From contig DASQMI010000094.1 in the NCBI GenBank assembly GCA_035645555.1, forward strand, positions 1 to 64,000: DNA of 64,000 nucleotides, given 5' to 3'. Below the pieces are notes generated by a model. That model was not told the DNA's origin, searched no databases, and was given only the letters and a program-made list of their open reading frames with translations. Positions 60,371 to 64,000 of this stretch are shown piece after piece. A program made the translations under genes and the position numbers. Each line of letters begins with the position of its first letter. The stretch's first letter is position 1. The DNA is from Lysobacter_F sp035645555. GTDB lineage: Bacteria > Pseudomonadota > Gammaproteobacteria > Xanthomonadales > Xanthomonadaceae.

Positions 60371-61420
60371 TTTTTTTGCAAAACGCTCCGGATGCTCGAT
60401 AGGCCCCTGCGTAGTCATCCATACCAGGAGGCCGTTCGCGTCGAAGGGGTCCGGATAGGCGGCCTGCAAATCGGGACGGTCCCGATAGAGCCGCCGGTGC
60501 TCGACCGGGATCGGCGTACCGTCGCTGTACCGGCCGTAGCGCCAGGCAACCTTGGCGGCCGGTTCGTCGCCGTCGAAGCGCGCCTCATGCGCGTACCACG
60601 CCACCAGCTCGGCGACCGCGGTGTTGCCTCCGCCGTGCTTGTCGAACATCTCGCGATGCGCGCCGCTGTCGAAGCCGGTGAAGTGGTAAAAACCCAACGG
60701 CTCCCCCTCCACCGTGATCCCGGAAGCGATGTCGCCGGCGACATCGCGGGTCGTCAGATTCCAGGTAGCGACATTGAAGCGCGGGCTTTTGAGGATACCC
60801 ACTCCTTCGAAGAACGCCGGCACCAGGTCAACCCAGCGCTGGTCGGTGAACAACCCTGCCGGAATATCCGCGACGCAAAAATGATAGATGCGCTCGCTCC
60901 ACCAGCGAGCGAACCGCTCGCCCTCCGGCGTGCGCCGCACGCCTAGGAAACCCAGGTTGTACACGCCGTGCTTGAGAGCACTGATCTCGTTGTCGCGCAC
61001 CGCCTCCAGCGTCTCCTCCGGGCGGGTCAGGTGCGGCGTCAGCACAATGTTGGACGTATCAAGCGTGGCGAGCATGTCGTCCAGACGCGAGAACACCACC
61101 ATGTCGGGATCGAAGTACAACACGCGATCCACGTCGGGATCGGACAACAGCTCACGCAAGACGAACGGCTTGATTGCGGTTGCCAGCTCGACGATGGTGT
61201 GAAAATAGATCCAGCGGCGACGGTCGGAAATGGACAGCTCGTCGACCGCAATCACACGGTCCAACGGTTCAGTCTCAAAGTCGATGCCCGGCGGCTTTTC
61301 GTCTGCGAGCGCGAGCACAAGCTCGAATTCCGGATGGTGCCTACGCAGTGAAGCAGCCAGCTTGCGGACCTTCGGCAGATAATTCACTGCCGCGGAAGTG
61401 AATGCGACGGTCTTTCCCAT
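60359..61420 (-). CDS. GT-A (GT8-like) glycosyltransferase
   Basis: 353 residues in the annotated frame. The N-terminus VAFTSAAVNYLPKVRKLAASLRRHHP and the motif VLYFDPDMVVFS (DxD at residues 104-106, metal and nucleotide-sugar binding) define the fold. YNLGFLGVRRTPEGERFARWW and a late GFYHFTGFDSGAHR are typical of a group of surface-polysaccharide transferases. The C-terminus ends at ...ERFAKKALG, encoded on a seven-A tract after which the -1 frame remains open for 62 codons. The gene lies one base after the stop of the GT-B gene. Confidence 0.85.
   Translation of the reverse strand: MGKTVAFTSAAVNYLPKVRKLAASLRRHHPEFELVLALADEKPPGIDFETEPLDRVIAVDELSISDRRRWIYFHTIVELATAIKPFVLRELLSDPDVDRVLYFDPDMVVFSRLDDMLATLDTSNIVLTPHLTRPEETLEAVRDNEISALKHGVYNLGFLGVRRTPEGERFARWWSERIYHFCVADIPAGLFTDQRWVDLVPAFFEGVGILKSPRFNVATWNLTTRDVAGDIASGITVEGEPLGFYHFTGFDSGAHREMFDKHGGGNTAVAELVAWYAHEARFDGDEPAAKVAWRYGRYSDGTPIPVEHRRLYRDRPDLQAAYPDPFDANGLLVWMTTQGPIEHPERFAKKALG
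60371..60377 (-). repeat. Seven-adenine slippery tract (contingency or frameshift site)
   Basis: Seven T on the plus strand, that is GCA AAA AAA GCC in the reading frame of the glycosyltransferase. It contains the A-AAA-AAG-like heptamer that promotes -1 slippage and is also a hotspot for replication slippage. It lies nine bases before that gene's stop codon. Confidence 0.9.
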
Positions 61421-61421
61421 C

Positions 61422-63017
61422 TCATTGTCCTGTAGGGGCGGCGTCAGCGCGGGCCAGCACGCGGGCCGCGAATGCAGAGATTTCCTCGAGGGCGACCGAG
61501 GGATCGATCCGGCTGATCACCAGCCCGAGGTCGTAATGAAGCACGCGCTCGGCCGGTGCACCGATTGGAAACACCGCCAGCGGGGCGCGCATTGCCATCA
61601 GCTCGGCGGTGACGAATGAGTAGGTCTCGGCGCAGACCGACGGCAGCAGACACACCCCAACCCGGTGTCGCTCCAGCAGGTTGGGCAGGTCGGCGAGCGC
61701 GTACTCGCCCAACACGTCAATCCCGTCACCGCCGTCATGTTGCTCAAGCGTGCCAAATACGACGATCCGCATCGGCAGGTTACGCTCGCGGATCAGCCTC
61801 GCCATTTCGCGAAGGATCCGCGCCCCTTTGGGTGCGCTGGTCAAGTGACCGACCGCACCAATTACCAGTGGCGGACCCGGATTCGGCTGGATCGGCCGAA
61901 AACGCACGTCGATTTTATGCGGCTGGACCGTCACCTTTCCGTGCGGTAGCCCGGGGTGCGCCTTGGCGAGCACACCCACGGACGCGTGCGAGAACGCGAC
62001 GATGCGATCGCAGGCTTGCAGAAACGCGGCCCATGCCGCGCGCCACTGCGGCACCGTAACGTCCGGCGTGAAGTCCATCGTGTTGGCGGTGTTGGCCGGG
62101 AGACACGTGCGGCACACGGCTGGATCGGGTACGCCACAGAAGGAGCCAGTGTGATCGACCAGTGTCCATGACGGGCAGGCGGCGTGGTAATCGTGCAGGT
62201 GGAACACCAGTTCGCCCGCCCTACGCGCGCGCTGGGCTCTCAGCCACTCCAGCAGCTCCAACGGTTCCGCGTAGGAGACCAACTCGTTAACGTGCATGTT
62301 CAACAGCTGCACGCGTTCCAGCAAGCGAAGCACAGGCTCCAAACGCGGCACTTCAGTCTTGAGGACGCAATCACGCATGCGCAGCTCAACGTGATAGCTC
62401 AGCTCCTGCAGAACCGGGCAAACGACCAGCACGGCACCGTCGCTGGCCAGGCGATCCACGAGCGCGCGGCGATAGTGATTGGCACCGCCGCCCATGCCGT
62501 GGTCGAGTACGAGCGTCAATGGCGTGCGCCCAGCCCACCGGCGCAATCGCCGCAGTAGGCGCCGGTGGGTTCTCGCGGCGTGTAGACGCGCCCCCGCGCG
62601 CGCGCGTATTGCGTCCAGCAGGGCACGCACGCCTTCGCGCCGCACTCTGTCGGTCACCCGTAGGAACACGTTGGTGGGCGCCCCGGGCTGCAGAAGATTA
62701 TGCACGTCGCAGCGCCGGACCTCACCGTTGGCCAGCGTGGCCACCAGCTGTGCGGGTCGAAGCGGGTCGAGCGTACCGCGCAATCGGCCTTGCAGAAGGA
62801 AACCAGCCGAGGCCGCGTGCGGTACCTGCGGATACGCCTGGCGCAGGTCATCCCGCGTTCCGGCCGGCACGCACATGACTGCCTGCTCGCCACCGGCACG
62901 TAGCCTCAGGCGCAGTTCGCATCGCACCGCACGCGCTTCGTCGTCGAGAAACCACCCCCAGCCGTAGAAGCGGCCCTCACGAATTACCAATGAGTCGAGC
63001 CCAAATCGATGCGCCAC
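61422..63017 (-). CDS. GT-B glycosyltransferase with N-terminal beta-sandwich-like module
   Basis: 531 residues from GTG 63017. Residues 1-110 form a module with FYGWGWFLDDEARAV, RDDLRQAYPQVPHAASAGF, a pattern (GW..D, R-D-L...P, GF) that I associate with accessory domains of glycan-cluster proteins. Residues 165-531 are a GT4-like transferase: GMGGGANHYRRAL near the acceptor site, FHLHDYHAACPSW, AFSHASVGVL, IGAVGHLTSAPKGARIL and the donor-site region LPSVCAETYSFVTAELMAM. A CxxC-containing loop (VCRTCLP) is unusual. The start follows the previous stop by two bases. Confidence 0.85.
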   Translation of the reverse strand: MAHRFGLDSLVIREGRFYGWGWFLDDEARAVRCELRLRLRAGGEQAVMCVPAGTRDDLRQAYPQVPHAASAGFLLQGRLRGTLDPLRPAQLVATLANGEVRRCDVHNLLQPGAPTNVFLRVTDRVRREGVRALLDAIRARAGARLHAARTHRRLLRRLRRWAGRTPLTLVLDHGMGGGANHYRRALVDRLASDGAVLVVCPVLQELSYHVELRMRDCVLKTEVPRLEPVLRLLERVQLLNMHVNELVSYAEPLELLEWLRAQRARRAGELVFHLHDYHAACPSWTLVDHTGSFCGVPDPAVCRTCLPANTANTMDFTPDVTVPQWRAAWAAFLQACDRIVAFSHASVGVLAKAHPGLPHGKVTVQPHKIDVRFRPIQPNPGPPLVIGAVGHLTSAPKGARILREMARLIRERNLPMRIVVFGTLEQHDGGDGIDVLGEYALADLPNLLERHRVGVCLLPSVCAETYSFVTAELMAMRAPLAVFPIGAPAERVLHYDLGLVISRIDPSVALEEISAFAARVLARADAAPTGQ

Positions 63018-63019
63018 GC

Positions 63020-64000
63020 TTAGCCTCCCCGCCGGAACAGGCGGCGCACCGACTGTGCCGCTCTCCACCACCAACTCGTCTCGATACGGGTCAGCCGTGC
63101 AAGCGCCTCTGTTAGGCTCGCCTCGATCGCTGCCAGCGTCGCCTCAGCGCGCTCCCGCGCTTGGGCCGTTTCCGCAAATTCGCGTGAGATGCGCTCAAGC
63201 TCGCCGAGCCGCTCCAGCGACAATGCCTCGGCTCTCGCCAATCCATCTTCCGTCGCGTCCAGCTGCGCGCGCAGCGTCTGCATCGTTCGCAACCGCTCCA
63301 GCGACAACGCCTCGACCCTCGCCAGCGCCTCTTCCGTCGCATCCAGCTGCAAGCGCAGTCCGTGCATCGTTTCCAGCCGCTCCAACGCCTGCGCCTTCAC
63401 TTGCTCCAAGGAGATCTGTGTTGCGTCGAGTTCGCGGCGCAGTGCACACATAGTTTCCAGCCGCTCCGACGCCTGCATGGTCGCAGCCCGCAATGCCTCA
63501 TGCAGTTCAGCCTCGCGGGCGATTGCACGCTGCCCAAGCGAACGGCGGCGGATATCGGCGGCTCGTAGCGTGGCTCCGACCAGCTCAATCCACCAGGCAT
63601 CCCTGTCGTGCAGACGATGGAACTCATCCTGAAGCTCATCCATCTGCGTCCAATCAGGCTCGGCAGAGGCCAGCGCCGCATAGGTACGAAGCGCGAGTGC
63701 ATGCCATTCGTCCGATACCGCTTCCGCGGCGCGGGCGATGTGATGGCGGGCGTCTGTCTTGAGAAAGTCGTCCAGCGCCCGTGGAGCTGCCCTGGGCAGC
63801 GGCAACCCAAGCCGCTCGTGGATCGCATGCAAGGCGCGCATAGGTGCTTCCAGCAGCGCAGCATAGCTCAGCACCGCGCGGGGCAAGCCCACTGAATTCT
63901 GAACTGCTTCGAACACATACCGCAGCCACAAAACGCGCGAGATCGGTGCCGGAATCTTGTCACGTGCATGTAGCGACGCAGCCACCTCATCAGGATGACG
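63020..64000 (-). CDS. Sulfotransferase-like protein with C-terminal coiled-coil repeats (5' end outside window)
   Basis: At least 326 residues are visible; the frame runs open past base 64000. The visible start HPDEVAASLHARD, LLWLRYVFEA-like VLWLRYVFEAVQN, LPRAVLSYAALLEAP and RLGLPLP match the C-terminal half of bacterial sulfotransferases (PAPS-dependent transfer of sulfate to sugars). The PAPS-loop itself lies beyond the window. The rest, from about 63480 down, is a long coiled coil of four 28-residue repeats ending in SWWWRAAQSVRRLFRRGG, a Trp/Arg tail common at the membrane-facing end of glycan enzymes. A sugar sulfotransferase in O-antigen decoration is the likely role. Confidence 0.7.
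   Translation of the reverse strand, partial: RHPDEVAASLHARDKIPAPISRVLWLRYVFEAVQNSVGLPRAVLSYAALLEAPMRALHAIHERLGLPLPRAAPRALDDFLKTDARHHIARAAEAVSDEWHALALRTYAALASAEPDWTQMDELQDEFHRLHDRDAWWIELVGATLRAADIRRRSLGQRAIAREAELHEALRAATMQASERLETMCALRRELDATQISLEQVKAQALERLETMHGLRLQLDATEEALARVEALSLERLRTMQTLRAQLDATEDGLARAEALSLERLGELERISREFAETAQARERAEATLAAIEASLTEALARLTRIETSWWWRAAQSVRRLFRRGG
63024..63030 (-). promoter_or_regulatory. Ribosome binding site deciding the GT-B start
   Basis: GGGGAGG six bases before the GTG at 63017. It argues against the ATG-like start farther upstream at 63074, which would overlap the previous gene by 55 bases. Confidence 0.7.
63137..63472 (-). repeat. Four 84-base tandem repeats coding 28-residue coiled-coil units
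   Basis: Four consecutive units begin (A/S)xERLxxM/L and share LDAT at the same position in the first three: ASERLETMCALRRELDAT..., ALERLETMHGLRLQLDAT..., SLERLRTMQTLRAQLDAT..., SLERLGELERISREFAET.... Each unit is exactly 28 residues (four heptads), so copies can be gained or lost without breaking the frame or coiled-coil phase. Units 2 and 3 are the most alike in DNA. Confidence 0.85.

Overview
This is about 64 kb of a high-GC (roughly two-thirds G+C or more) gammaproteobacterial chromosome. Gene content points to the Xanthomonadaceae/Lysobacteraceae (Luteimonas, Lysobacter, Xanthomonas relatives). The evidence is a type II secretion operon in the Xanthomonas xps order (E-F-G-H-I-J-K-L-M-N-D, no gspC, lipoprotein-type secretin); a bifunctional xanB/manC gene followed by etfB-etfA and then a surface-polysaccharide cluster, the known flank of the Xanthomonas O-antigen locus; and the blocks lptG-lptF / pepA-holC-valS and pssA-holD-like-rimI. 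I saw no rRNA, tRNA, CRISPR array, prophage or intact insertion sequence.

Layout. 0-5.2 kb (+): 3' part of a DUF1631 gene, a PilZ gene, pepQ, a small secreted protein, an uncharacterised protein, a GNAT acetyltransferase and a glyoxalase-fold protein. 5.2-17.6 kb (-): one long operon gspE-F-G-H-I-J-K-L-M-N-D that runs on into two glycosyltransferase genes. 17.7-24.1 kb: purL, a DsbC-like lipoprotein and an RDD membrane protein (-), then a XerD-type recombinase (+). 24.3-32.6 kb: lptF-lptG (-) divergent from pepA-holC-valS (+), a stray GFA-family gene with attC-like DNA behind it, and rimI. 32.6-41.4 kb: holD-like and pssA, a DUF4124 protein, proS, an H-NS-family protein, a ThrE-type exporter, and a four-gene MCE lipid transporter (STAS-MlaE fusion, MlaF, MlaD, PqiC-like lipoprotein). 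41.4-52.2 kb: alkB, ETF-ubiquinone oxidoreductase, a WbsX+RgpF polysaccharide protein, a large secreted metalloprotease, CoA-transferase scoAB, an ATP-grasp enzyme and xanB. 52.3-54 kb: etfB-etfA. 54-64 kb: variable polysaccharide cluster, mostly on the minus strand: partial sulfotransferase with coiled coil, GT-B transferase, GT8-like transferase, PhyH dioxygenase, membrane protein (+), polyprenyl-phosphate GT2, GtrA flippase, GNAT, PIG-L deacetylase.

How it fits together. The T2SS exports folded enzymes; the secreted metalloprotease is a plausible client and the DsbC-like protein could help fold such proteins. LptF/G, the MCE transporter and PssA serve envelope lipid and LPS supply. XanB provides GDP-mannose, and the 54-64 kb cluster plus the WbsX/RgpF protein probably assemble and decorate O-antigen. 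EtfBA, ETF-QO and ScoAB support acyl-CoA oxidation.

The most interesting signals are in the O-antigen cluster. One is a seven-adenine slippery tract at the 3' end of a glycosyltransferase gene, with an open -1 frame of 62 codons behind it. The other is a sulfotransferase whose C-terminal half is built from 28-residue coiled-coil repeats. Also notable are a GspE ATPase without the usual tetracysteine metal site and a low-GC patch crossing two convergent genes near 45.7-46.7 kb. All functions are inferred from sequence alone; no database search was run.
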